Positions 11,533 to 22,616 of a DNA stretch of 64,000 nt are shown one piece after another (within the stretch, counting starts at the first letter, position 1; every line of letters starts with the position of its first letter). The notes below the pieces were generated by a model, which had not been told where the DNA came from, searched no databases, and worked only from the letters and a program-made list of their open reading frames with translations. The DNA lies in contig NC_081411.1 in assembly GCF_030272615.1 (NCBI RefSeq), positions 45,773,517 through 45,837,516 of the forward strand, given 5' to 3'. Source of the stretch: Cryptomeria japonica. Lineage: Eukaryota; Streptophyta; Pinopsida; Cupressales; Cupressaceae. Both the position numbers and the translations under genes were made by a program.

Positions 11533-12425
11533 TGTAAGGAAGTTAAGTAGTGGAAACAACTTCCTACACTAACCTTGAGAGGAGGGTAATGCAAAACTTT
11601 TTCAGATCGTTACAACAGTTACAGAAAATAGAAATAGATATAATAGCATTCATACCACAACACAGTGATTTACGTGGGGAAAACCCTTTCGGGAGAAAAA
11701 CCCCACCCTCCAAAAGCAGCTCAATATTTTATTCAGCAATCAAAACAGATTACAACATACTTGCAGAGCAAGCTCTTCGCAGGAGTACCATTAATCAGAG
11801 ATTCAAAGGCAACTCAATAGCCATAAGACTCTTACACACAACCTCTATCTCACACACCTCATAAATAGGAGATACAATATAAGAAACCGTCAAACGGTAT
11901 TACAAAACCATGGGCTAAAACCACCCAATAAGGTGTAGCCGACGTTATCTCCCTTCTAGAGGCCCTATGACATGGTAAAGCACACATCAACACATGTTGC
12001 TCCCTTTTACAGCTCATTTATGTGTCCGATACAAATTATTTTTCCTATTTCAGGAGTACAAACTTCCGGAGGCCATAACTTGAGAACCGGGTGTCCGATT
12101 GACGAACCGTTTGAAGCGCCGGAAAGCTCGCGAGGTGCTCTATCACCTCGTAACCCACTTCGCTAGTTACGGCCACTTTTCAGGGCATTTCGGAGCCTCT
12201 AAAGTCCTCAAAATTAAGTTTAAATATTTTATTGCACCCCTCCAAGACGAAAACATTAATATCTTCAAAACTAGTTGTGACCTTGCAACGCAACTTTACC
12301 GGAATGCTTATCTAGCCAACCAGAAGCTTCAGGGAGAGTTTTGCACCATTTCATGCTCAAATGAAAACTTACTATAAATAGTAACCTCGCATAAATGCAA
12401 GGTTGAGACACCATTTTTCCCAACA
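11533..12425 (-). repeat. Copia-1 5' LTR (893 bp)
   Basis: Same length as the 3' LTR, with about 19 substitutions. It would hold the promoter of Copia-1. The right edge TTTCCCAACA is followed by the TSD copy CTAAA at 12426-12430. Confidence 0.93.
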
Positions 12426-15400
12426 CTAAACCTGTGAAGCAGAAAATTTGAAAGATTCACCCTAAGGTGGCATTACTTGTTAAAGATGAGATTGAAAAAT
12501 TGTTGGATGCTGGATTCATCCATCCTATCAATTATTCCCCTTGGATTTCAAAAATTCTAGCTGTGGCTAAAGATGAAAGCAAGATTAGGATGTGTACTGA
12601 TTTTAATGATTTGAACAAAGCCTCTTTAAAGGATTATTTTCCCCTCCTGAATGTCGATATGATAGTTGATTCGGTAGCTAGTATGCTTTACTATCCTTTA
12701 TGGATGGTTTCTCAAGATATAATAAAATTTTCATCAATCCCCAAGATCAATATAAAACTGCTTTCACCACTCCTTGGGGTATGCTTTGTTGGATTGTCAT
12801 GCCTTTTGGATTGAAAAATGTAGGCACGACCTATCAACGTGCTATGACTCTCATTTTCCATGACTATATGCATAAGACCTTAGAAGATTACGTTGATGGC
12901 ATCTTAGCCAAATCCGTCCTTCACACAGATCACATTAAGATCCTTCGTCAAATCTTTGAGAGAATTCATAAGTATAACATGTGTTTGAATCCCTGAAAAA
13001 TGTGGTTTTGGTGTGGATAGTGGAAAACTATTAGGATTCATAGTTTCACACCATGGTGTTGAGGTGGATACAAAGAAGATAGATGCTATTGTTAACATTC
13101 CACCTCTTAAGAAAGTCTCCCAACTAAAAATTTTGCAAGGAAATATCCAAGCCATTCATAGGTTCATCTCTCAACTTGCGGATAGTACCTTTCCCTTCAC
13201 ACAATTACTTAAAAAGAATATCACATTCCAATGGAATTAGGATTGTCAAGCATTCTAAGACTTGAAAACTTATTTGGCCAATCCTCCCATTCTTCAACCT
13301 GCTGATCCTACTAAGCCTTTCCTTCTATACACTGTTGCTTCCCCTCAAGCTCTTGCGATCTTATTGGCACAATGTGATAAGGATGGTAGAGAATGCTTAA
13401 TTTATTACATAAGCTGCACTCTACTCGATTACGAAGTTTGATATTCTGCAAGAACAACAGTGCCTTGCTTTAGTCTTTGTGACCCAGAATTTGAGGCATT
13501 ATCTCTTGAATGTTGAGATCCATGTTATCATTAAATTCGATCCTCTTAAACATCTTTTCTTCAAAACTGATCTCTCTGGACGCTTATCTAAGTGGGTTAT
13601 GATGTTGACCAATTTTGACGTTAAGTTTGTCTCACAAAAGGTAATAAAGGGTCAAGTGTTGACTGATCATTTAGTTGATGCTCCTTCACCCTTCTCCCTA
13701 CCTAATCTAGAGTCTTTTCTTGATGAATACATATTTCCCATTAAGGTTGATGAGACTTGGGAACTATACTTTTATGGCTCTAAGTATCGTACAGGATCAG
13801 GGCCAGGGGTGGTCTTAATCAATCCTAAAAAGAAGCCTATTCCTTTATCATACTATCTCAATTTCTTATGTACCAATGACATTGCTGAATATGAAGCTCT
13901 TATAGATGGAATTAAAGTAGCCTTGGCATTGAATGTGAATATCTACATATTTATGGAGATTCTCAACTAATCATAGGACAAATGATAGGAGTTTATCAAC
14001 CTAAGAAGGACAAATTATCACAATATAAAGAACTAGCTTTATTCTTGTTGCAAAAATTCTATTCTTATACCATGGAGGCCATTAATCAAAAAGATAATTG
14101 ACATGCTAATGCGATGGCATGTATTGCCTCTCTTGTGTCTCTATAGGACTCCTTGGTAGATCTTAAATTCACTATTCACAACCTCACTACCCCAGCTATT
14201 GTTGATAATCCTAGTGATGTGGCATATTGTTGCATTATAAATTCTGATGAATGGTACTCATATATCATAAGATATTTGAGTGATGGTACCTTCCCTGACT
14301 CTACGAATAAGAATACTAGGGCTAGGGTTTGTAAATTGACTACTAGATACATTATTCTTTCTAATGTTATTTATAGGAGGGGTTATAATGGTCTTCTCTT
14401 TCGATGCTTAAACAAGGCTGAAGTCACTATTGCTCTTGAAGAAGCACATTCAGGTGCTTGCAGGGGGCATTTTGGGGGTAGGTCTTTAGTTTAGAGATTT
14501 CTCTGAATGGGATATTATTGGAAAACCATGGAAAAAGATTTCTTTGCATTTTTTAAACGATGTCATCAGTGTCAGCAACATAGAAATTTAATCCATGCCC
14601 CTACCCAAGGGCTTCGATCATAGGTAGCATCTTGGCCCTTTTCTACATGGGGTTTGGATCTTGTTGGTAAAATATCTCATCCTTAATCTCAAGGACATAC
14701 TTTCATCATAACTGATACTGATTACTTTACGAAGTGGGTGGAAGTCATTCCTCTTCAATCAACTATCGCTGAAGTAATTTGTCAATTCATTTTGGAAAAC
14801 ATCATTTCTTGATTTGGGATACCTTCCGTCTTAGTTTCAGATAATGGAATTTCATTCAAAAATAAGAATATGAAGAAGTTTCTCAAGAAATATCATATTC
14901 AATTTAAATTTTCTACACCTTATAATCCTCAATCAAATGGTCAAGATGAGTCTTCTAATAAGATAATTGAACAAATTCTTTGAAAGATTGTGAACAAGCA
15001 TGGTAAGGATTGGCATACTCAATTAACCTATGCCCTATGGGCCTATCGCACGAGTGTACATGTTGCTACAGGTTGTACCCCTTATAATCTTGTTTATGGT
15101 GTTGATGTCATTATGCCTTTGGAGTTAGACATTCCTTCTTTGAGAGTTCTCTTAGGGGTATAGTGGATGATGATTCATATAGAGAGAAAATACTTCAACA
15201 ACTTGAGATGATCGATAAACAACATATAAATTCCCTCGAGCATATTCAAGCATATCATAAAACTTTGCAACGAAGCTACAATGTTAATTTTATTCAATGT
15301 TCCTTCTCGGTAGAGGATTCAGTCCTTTATGAGAATTAATGCAATGTGAATGCCTTACCTGAGGAGAAAGGAAAATTCAATCCTAATTGTCTTGGACCAT

Positions 15401-15509
15401 ACATTATTATGGAGGTCTATGGATTAGCTGCTTACAAGATAGCAAAAGTGGATGGTACGCCTCTCAAGGAACCCATAAATGCTATGCACCTTCATAGATA
15501 TCATGCCTA
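12426..15509 (+). pseudogene. Tat-A pol: RT, RNase H, archaeal-type RNase H, integrase (Ty3/gypsy, Tat lineage)
   Basis: Continues the split RT from 6334-6414. RT motifs are VALLVKDEIEKLLDAGFIHP, MPFGLKNVGTTYQRAMT and EDYVDGILAKS. The catalytic YVDD is changed to YVDG (12889-12900), so the enzyme would be dead. RNase H follows, then a second RNase H (WELYFYGSKYRTGSGPG...NDIAEYEALIDG, 13750-13975). Such a pair is diagnostic of the Tat lineage. Integrase keeps its HHCC finger (CHQCQQH), WGLDLVG, SDNG and a Glu in GQDESSNK. The frame ends with INAMHLHRYHA and TAG at 15507. It changes phase several times and holds many stops (for example TGA after PVKQKI). Confidence 0.88.
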
Positions 15510-16039
15510 GGTTTTCTTATCTCTCTCTCTCTATGTCTTTTGCTTCAAAATTCGGTAATATGTTAGCCTGTCTTCACTATAGTATGTAAGATTAAATTAT
15601 GTTATATTGTTTGGTCTACATTACTTCATTCTTGAGAAGCATGTTTCATTACTGTATTCTTTCTCTTGGATTTTTTTATGTAAATTGTAATGGATTTACA
15701 TTACATATGTGCTAGCATATTATGCAATTTCTTATGTGTCAAGTAGAATTATATCATGTTGTGTTTAATTAGAGTTAATTAAATCACATTAGTCATATAT
15801 TTCTTAGATTTAATGCATTCTTCTTTTACATCATCAAAGTAGCATTTGATTAAATACTTAGTTATTTAATTAAATCACACATGTATCAATTTAATCATGA
15901 AGAATTGAGAAATCAATCACATGGAAATTAAATTAGATATGCATGCTCATTACTTAATATGCTACTTCTAATCTAAGAAATGCATATATTATTTAGGCAT
16001 TAAAAATAACATAATCGTGAGTGTCATCATATATACATC
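15510..16039. other. AT-rich spacer of Tat-A between pol and the antisense gene
   Basis: About 530 bp, rich in TTAATTAAAT-type words and a short CT run near 15520. I see no coding sequence and no LTR signature. It separates the converging pol (+) and PMD (-) genes. Confidence 0.6.
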
Positions 16040-18140
16040 AATACATAAAAATCATCTCCTATCCCTAGGACTAGTAGCTGGAGGATGGTGGCTAGATGCT
16101 CCCTCCTGATCTGGTCATGGGAGTGGCCCCATAGGGGTGTATCATGATACAGACTATGAGAGACTCTATGAGGAGCTCCTATGATCCCTATACATCATGA
16201 TCCCTCAGTTTGTGGCTACCTTTGTCTGTGAGGCCGCTAGGTCACACTCTATCTATCATAATCTCTCTCATAGGACCTCTACCTCCGTCCGAATAGGGGA
16301 GAAAAGGTCCTCATGTCATCTTGAATTCCTCTAGGATTTGTGCGCTATCTATGAGGAACTCAGAATGTGTGCAATCATAATAAGGTCTATCATTGCATTT
16401 TGAATCAGAGAAAGCCACTCCTAGATGGTAGCTGCAAGAAAGAGAGAAATTTTTCATCAGTAACATTCTATATCATCAAATCTATAATAGGTAAGATACA
16501 TAAGTTAATCAACAATAGGAAAACTTACCTGGATCTCCCTCTCACCAATAGGGATCATGGACAACGATCACCTGAGACTGGGACACACTAGACTCTTCGT
16601 GCTCGTACTATCTCTGTACAGTATGTGTGGGTTAGTGGGGATCAGGATTAGGACCCCTTATGGGGTCTCTCTTTACCAACAGTGGGAGACTTGGTGGATC
16701 TAGGGATCCGGTATCCTCCCTAGAGTGATGAACTGTACTTGACTCATCCTCCTCATCCTCATCCTCCTCCTCCTTGTCCTGCTCGTCATCCTCCTCTTCC
16801 TCAACCTCATCATCTCCATCTGTATCTCCTTCTTTGGTATTAGGATCACCTCCATCTCCACCTACCTCCTACTCCTCTTTGTCATCAGCCTAATCATCTG
16901 AATCCTCCTCAGATGCATTGGATCCCTCTCCATCACCTGACTGTTTCCATGGTCTAGGGTTCCCTCCAAGGAAGTCTACTGGGAAAATGGCTCCAGGGTA
17001 TGGTCTCCCCCATAATGTGATGTACCATCATTGTGCACCTGAATTATCTCTATAATATTTCACTATGTCCTGATATAACCCATCTGAATCTATGATGTAG
17101 ATATCATCACTAGTAGGCCTAGGAATGGCTCCTGGCCTCGACATCACTCGTTAGTGTTAGATGTACATAGGCAAGTTAGTAGGAACACATTTCACGATCC
17201 CAAACTACCACTGAACTTGGTCGAAGTAGAAAGGAAAAACTATGTGGCTATACCATCCCTCTAGTAGATGATTCCACTACATGTTGAACATCTATCTACG
17301 TATCCCTGCCCACATGGACATCCTAAGGTAGGGTCTCCATATGATCCCGCCCACTGTCAATATATCTAAACTCAACCTCCAATATAGGAGATCACCAAAT
17401 CTCCACTCATAGGTAAGAGGATAAGCATATACCCTAGGCTTCTCTAGGACTAGCTCTATGGGGGATCCACCAGGCCTAGTGCAGATAATATGCTTAAACA
17501 TCCACCCCTGTAGTAGTGTGCATGTCATCAGGCTACATCCCTGTCCGAACACATACTCCCCAAGGTCATGATAGAGATGCACAAGCATGCTCTGACCCCA
17601 AGAGTATACTCTCATGTGTCTCTCCATAGCTCGTATGGCATAGATGAGTCCTCCATGCATATGTGTGTCATGCCCATTAGGGAACATGACTAATGAAAGA
17701 ATTACAATTATGAGTCACCTCACCAATGGAACCTCATCAGTAAGGTGTAAGAGCTAGCTAACCATAATGCAACCCCTCATCTCGTTGCGTATCACTCTCC
17801 CCACAACATATACCTTCTCTCTCTTGTAATCCTCCTCTGTCTGGTTGGATCGATATCTAACAGTCTCTCCTCTAATGGGAAGGCACACAATGCCATATAC
17901 ATCCTCAAGGGTGACTGTCATCTACCCCATAGGTAGTGAGAATATCGAGGTGTCTACATTCGACCTCTCCATCAGTGCTATTAGCATCGCAAAATAGAAT
18001 CGGATGGCCAACATGGTCATCGCATCCCACAAGCCCACTACATGTAGCAAATCCCTCTCTACTTCTATCAGCCTTGTGATTTTCTCCAAAAGGATCCAAA
18101 AGGTGAGACTGGTGGTATGCTCGTGGATGTATGGTAGTGT
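16040..18140 (-). pseudogene. Antisense plant-mobile-domain (PMD) pseudogene in Tat-A, with introns
   Basis: Read on the - strand from a 3' splice site at 18141, one frame gives TLPYIHEHTTSLTFWILL, SNVDTSIFSLPMG, stop, MTVTLEDVYGIVCLPIRGE, then MRVYSWGQSMLVHLYHDL and GGIIWRP. The PMG-x-MTVTLEDV...LPIRGE and W-x-x-x-x-LVHLYHDL motifs match the plant mobile domain (aminotransferase-like PMD, as in MAIL1/MAIN). An acidic Asp/Glu-rich tail follows (16740-16920), then an intron at 16432-16528 and a short last exon. At least five in-frame stops disable it. PMD proteins act in the nucleus on gene expression, and TE-borne forms are known. What this one did for the element is unknown. It faces pol tail to tail. 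Confidence 0.72.
16432..16528 (-). other. Probable spliceosomal intron of the antisense PMD gene (97 bp)
   Basis: On the - strand the donor reads ATCCAG|GTAAGTTTT and the acceptor CTCTTTCTTGCAG|CTACC, with a branch-like TTACTGATG upstream. The same TTACTGATGA plus pyrimidine run plus GCAG occurs at the other acceptor at 18141. Confidence 0.65.
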
Positions 18141-18307
18141 CTGCAAAAAAGAAAAACAATCTATCATCAGTAATTGATCAATCATCTATCATCATCTAAT
18201 CAATGCAATCATTATATCACTTCTAGCATTCATCGCCTGATCCTATGTTGTTGTTGGTCAGCCCACATTGGGACAAGGGTTTTATGAGTGGTCCAAGGTG
18301 CTCTACT
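18141..18307 (-). other. Intron/5' region of the antisense PMD gene
   Basis: Directly upstream of the exon, the - strand has TTACTGATGATAG, TTTTTCTTTTTTGCAG and then exon, a good plant 3' splice site. The matching donor and first exon were not found. Nothing else is recognisable. Confidence 0.45.
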
Positions 18308-18397
18308 GGGACCATGACACCCTACTAGGACCATGGTGCCAAGAAGGGACCATGGCACCTAGAGGGGACCATGGTGCCCCCTTGGGACCATGGCACC
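18308..18397. repeat. Five-copy 19-nt palindromic tandem repeat
   Basis: GGGACCATGRYRCC words start at 18308, 18327 (variant AGG...), 18346, 18365 and 18384, an exact 19-nt step. The last four copies alternate between ...GGTGCC and ...GGCACC, which are reverse complements, so neighbours can pair. A diverged piece of the array recurs at 21516-21570 in the duplicated segment. Confidence 0.75.
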
Positions 18398-18972
18398 CTA
18401 GGATGACCAGGGTGCCCTACGACCCCTAGGTGTCGCAAGGGAGGGTCCCGACCCAGACTTGGAAATGACATCATCACTTCTAAAAACCTTGAAAACATGA
18501 AAAAGTCAAATGCAGTCAACGAAAGGTCAACTCACGTCATTGAGCGATCGATCGGTGAGTACGGATTGGTGAAGGATCTAGATATCCACGTAGGTTACTC
18601 AGGTCGGCATCGAGGCATGATGGATTGTATGTGGGATCCTCTGTGGTGAATAGTGCCAAAAATTTAGAAAGTGACAAATGAAGGTGTCACTTTCATATTT
18701 ATGTGTTAAGCACTTTATGGTTTTATGTTTTTAAGTTAAAACCCTAATTTCCACACTTTTTCTTCAATCTATCATATCTTGAGCTAGGAAGATCTGATTC
18801 TCACACTGTCAGTGGCATTGGAATCATGAGGTTTCCCTCTTGCTCCATGTTATTTCCATAATGTTCTTGGATGAGTAATCAAGCCTTGCTGTGAACTTTC
18901 TTCATCAAAATCTTTATCACAATTCGCTATGGAAAATATGATACCCTGTTTCACCTCACTAATAAGCAAGTT
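18398..18972 (+). other. 3' internal region of Tat-A
   Basis: Non-coding 575 bp between the 19-nt array and the PPT. The same sequence recurs, diverged, at 21540-22093 continuing at 29413-29445, which shows it is part of the element rather than flanking DNA. Confidence 0.6.
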
Positions 18973-18986
18973 GAAATAGGGGGGCA
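18973..18986 (+). promoter_or_regulatory. Tat-A polypurine tract
   Basis: GAAATAGGGGGGCA is immediately followed by TGTAGCTACCC, the LTR start. This fixes the + orientation and agrees with pol. Confidence 0.75.
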
Positions 18987-21515
18987 TGTAGCTACCCATG
19001 AATTTAATCACCTTCCTTAGTAATAATTAGGTGATTTGTGATCTAACATATGGTTTTGTAGGGTGTGCTTCCTAACTGTGTACTGCAGATACCGCTGGGG
19101 AATTCGTTTGACAACTTATGGATATATCCTTTTTCAAATAATGTTTACTTTTATGTACTTTATCTTTCTTATGCATGTAATTTCATATGACCCCTAAAGT
19201 GTGGGCTAAATATAGTATCGTAAATTATACACCCTTGATAGGGTGGTACAATTTGACACTTAGGTTAGCAGCCACCTTAGTGTGTCTTGCATCTTGCATT
19301 TCTCATTCCCCTTTAAGCATTTAATTATTTAATTTAATTAAATATAAGGTCATGTTTTATCACTCTACACATTACAAAGTTGGGCCCTTTACCCTAAGCA
19401 AGCCCCTTTTCATTTTATTCCTCCAATGAATTATTTAATCATAAAACCTAATTATGTCTTATTTTAACCATTTAGGCCTGATTACGCATATCAAAACATC
19501 TCGAAATCAATTGTAACTTTAGGATGCACTCTAATATCATCATATCTAACAGTTGCTAAAATTTGGTGAAAATTTGGTCGGACCGTGGTGGGAACGCACA
19601 TGGTCTGCGACTTTTTTCCCAAAATTTCACGAGCATAATCCTATGATATAATAATGCTTAACCCCAAAATATTAGTAGGAAATTCAAATCCTAGGTCAGT
19701 CTAAACATGAAATTAAGATCTAGGGTTTAATACTTAAGAGCTCTCTTTCTTCATTCGAAAGGGTCTTCTTCTAAGAATCTAAGAACAACTTTTTGGAGTA
19801 AAAGAGTCTTCTTTGCAGTGAAAGAGTAGATCTTGGAAGTATTCAACAACATTTAACATTCATCCATCAAACATTCATCAACTATCAATTTATCAATTGG
19901 GGGCTTTTAAAGGTGTAGAAGAACAATAGGAGATCACACACTAACGATTAGGTTGTACCTGTCCCTTGGGGTTGGGCATGGTTTCATTTTGTTTTCATGT
20001 ATTTTCATAAGCTTCATTTTGATTCATATTCATGCTTTAAATCACTTTGAATTGTGGATTTAGAGCATTTACTTTGTCAATTATAAGTAATTAGGGTTTA
20101 CTCTTTAGTGTTTCTCTAGGTTGTTTACTTTCTTTCTTAGGATCTTGCACACACACAAGGTTATTGCACACACATTTTCAGTACATTATCTACTATTTGT
20201 AGAGGTGGAAATCATGAACATAGGGGTTTCAATAAGGCAAAACCCCATATAGCCACCAAAACCTTCCCTTTTTAGTTGCAGGTGCAGAAACAGGCATCCA
20301 AAGGCAATTTCAGATCTGGAAAAGGTATCAACACCACCCAGAAGTGTTAGAAGTGTAGAAATACATCAAGGACATGGGCATGGCCTCCTGGTCCTTCGTA
20401 GGAAAGTGAAATGGTACCATGGTCCTGCCCTCTCTTAGTAGGACTTGATAGAATAGTACTTTGCAGATTTCATAATCCCTAATATCTGTTCAAGCTCCAG
20501 AATTGCAGAATCAAGACAGTGGTGTGGCACCCTGGTCCCAATTTTTTTCGCTCAGATATTAAACATAGGTGCACCTCTAATTTTTCCCTCTGATCTGTAC
20601 TTTTTAGTAGTGTGTCATTTGTTCTTTGATCTGCATTCTCATATCAGGATTGGCTTCCTTACTTGCTTTCTAGGTTAGATTGCATTTTGCATCATTCCTC
20701 TCTCTCATTTATAGGAAAGGAATAGAAAACCTAAGAGTTAATCCATGACCCTCTCTTTCTCATAAGAACTAGCCAATTTACATTACCTCCCTAGGCTCTA
20801 TTTTATTCCATGAGTGTGTATGAGAGTGGGATTAGGGTTTCCATACTTAGTTTCACTTTTTCCCCTACATAAGGATAAACCTCGGTGAGAAATTCTACTG
20901 GAGTCTACTACTCTAATCTAGGCTCATAGTGAAAAAAGTCCAATTAGAAATTTATGGGCACCAACCCAAAGGAGCACCAACCCCTAATCTGAGCACCCAC
21001 TCAGGTAATTACAATAATGAAGAATAACAACTACTAGTTGAGTGTGTCATTACAAATGATATTTTGTAACATGCCATGTTTTCCACAGTTGAAACTAAAT
21101 CTTATCTTTTTATCTTGTAGGCTTTTTCTTCTACTCTCTGATCTTTGCAATAGCTTTATGCACTCTATCTTGTCTTTTCACCAACTCTTTTGATCTCTTC
21201 TCTCTTCTTGTCTCTTTCTTTGCTTCACACGGTGTGAAATACACATTGTATTTCTTGCTTCTCTTTCATCTGCAACAACAAACTCCAGTTTGCCTTCAAC
21301 AACATTCACACACAAGTTAGAATTTCTTCATCTCAATAATTCAAATTGATCACAATATTTTTTCTTCTTAGTGTTTTCCCTCCAAAATTGATTTTCCCTC
21401 CAAAGGAAAATTCATAAACACTTCTTGAAGTCAAGAAAGCGATCTAGCTTAATTGTAGTTTTCTAATTTTTGCCCTTTTTCATCTTACATTCTATCTCTC
21501 TATTTTTGTTTAGCT
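18987..21515 (+). repeat. Tat-A LTR copy 1 (at least 2.5 kb)
   Basis: Starts TGTAGCTACCC after a PPT. It aligns along its length with 29461-32006, differing by roughly 5-6% in the parts I compared. The right edge is where the next internal remnant begins (TTTAGCT, then GGATGACCAGG). The true LTR end may have been deleted, so the length is a minimum. It holds a 65-bp inverted-repeat module at 19566-19630. Confidence 0.65.
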
Positions 21516-22093
21516 CGGATGACCAGGGTGCGATGGGACCATGGCACTCTAGGATGACCAATGTGCCCTAGGACCCCTAGGTGTCCAAAGGTAGGGTCCC
21601 GACCTAGACTAGGCAATGACATCATCACTTTTTAAAACCTTGAAAACACAAAAAATTCAAATGCAGTCAACGGAAGGTCAACTCACCTCATAGAGCGGTC
21701 GGTCGGTGAGTATAGACTGGTATAGGATCTCTATCCACATAGGTCACTCAGGTTAGCATCAAGGCATGATGGATTGTATGTGGGATTCTCTACGGTGAAT
21801 AGTGCCAAAAATATAGAAAGTCACAAATGAAGGTGTCACTTTCATATTTATGTGTTATGCACTTTTTGATTTTATGTTTTTAAGTTAAAACCCTAATTTC
21901 CACACTTTTTCTTCAATCTATCATATCTTGAGCTAGGAAGATCTGATTCTCGCACTGTCGGTGGCGTTGGAATCATGAGGTTGCCCTCTTGATCCATGTT
22001 ATTTCCATAATGTTCTTGGATGAGTAATCAAGCCTTGTTGTGAACTTTATTCATCAAAATCTTTATCACAATTTGCCATGGAAAATGTGATAT
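21516..22093 (+). other. Second copy of the Tat-A 3' internal region (left of Copia-3)
   Basis: Matches 18390-18940: the same GACCATGGCAC words, GGGTCCCGACC, and a long shared run ending in the target site GATAT. With 29413-29460 it makes the remnant of a second internal region, so two Tat-A units share the LTR at 18987. Confidence 0.7.
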
Positions 22094-22609
22094 TGAAAGG
22101 AAATAAAAGAGCAAGGAAAGGAAAATTAATCCAAGAAAGTTTATGATGAAGTAATTGTTACCATGAGAAAAGCAAAAAACCTTGGAGCATCACCCAAATG
22201 TGAAGAAGGAGGCACAAGAACTTTTGAAAGGGGAAAAGCAAAGAAAAACCCCTTGTGATATTATGAATGAGGCAATGCCTAAAAATGAGAGAGAGAGAGA
22301 GAGCAAGAAGCTCTTTACAATATTGTCATTAAGAAGAAATGAGAGAGGAGACATCTCTTAAGTAGAGATGAGGAGAGGAGTTACAAAGTAACTCCCAAAT
22401 CTATGAATGCCACCATTCATAAAATGTGTGTGCCATGTGTCCACATCCTCTTATGGAGGAAATCTAATATTCCTTAATAAAGGAAAATAAAAGAAATGAC
22501 TTGTCCTCACACATGTACTAGAGGACAAATTACATGTAGGAATTCCAAAGGAATATCCTAAACTAAATAAAAATAAACCTAAGCTAAGTAAAGATTAAAT
22601 ATTCTAACA
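22094..22609 (-). repeat. Copia-3 3' LTR (516 bp)
   Basis: Starts TGAAAGGAAATAAAAG and ends ATTCTAACA on the + strand. Its GA run (22287-22303) is only 17 nt. The 3' PPT follows as seven G on the - strand (22610-22616), which directly abut the stop codon of gag-pol. Confidence 0.93.
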
Positions 22610-22616
22610 CCCCCCC
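22610..22616 (-). promoter_or_regulatory. Copia-3 polypurine tract (G7)
   Basis: On the - strand the sequence is GCTTAA-GGGGGGG-TGTTAG. The stop codon TAA, the G run and the LTR start follow one another without a gap. Confidence 0.8.

Larger units (their letters stand above)
6415..12425 (-). mobile_element. Copia-1: complete Ty1/copia element, Tork (Tnt1-like) lineage
   Basis: The element is 6011 bp, with two 893-bp LTRs, a PBS, one gag-pol frame and a PPT, bounded by a 5-bp TSD (CTAAA). The LTRs differ at about 19 positions (about 2.1%) by my own count. It is inserted in the RT of Tat-A in the opposite orientation. It belongs to the same family as Copia-2 (57719-63733), with matching LTR and protein sequence. 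The Tork/Tnt1 assignment rests on close resemblance of gag, integrase and RT motifs to that group. Confidence 0.93.

Noticed and set aside
17905-18519. Other small - strand frames near the PMD gene of Tat-A
   Set aside because: The 84- and 64-codon frames are in other phases than the PMD motifs, or run through the 19-nt repeat, and show no domain.
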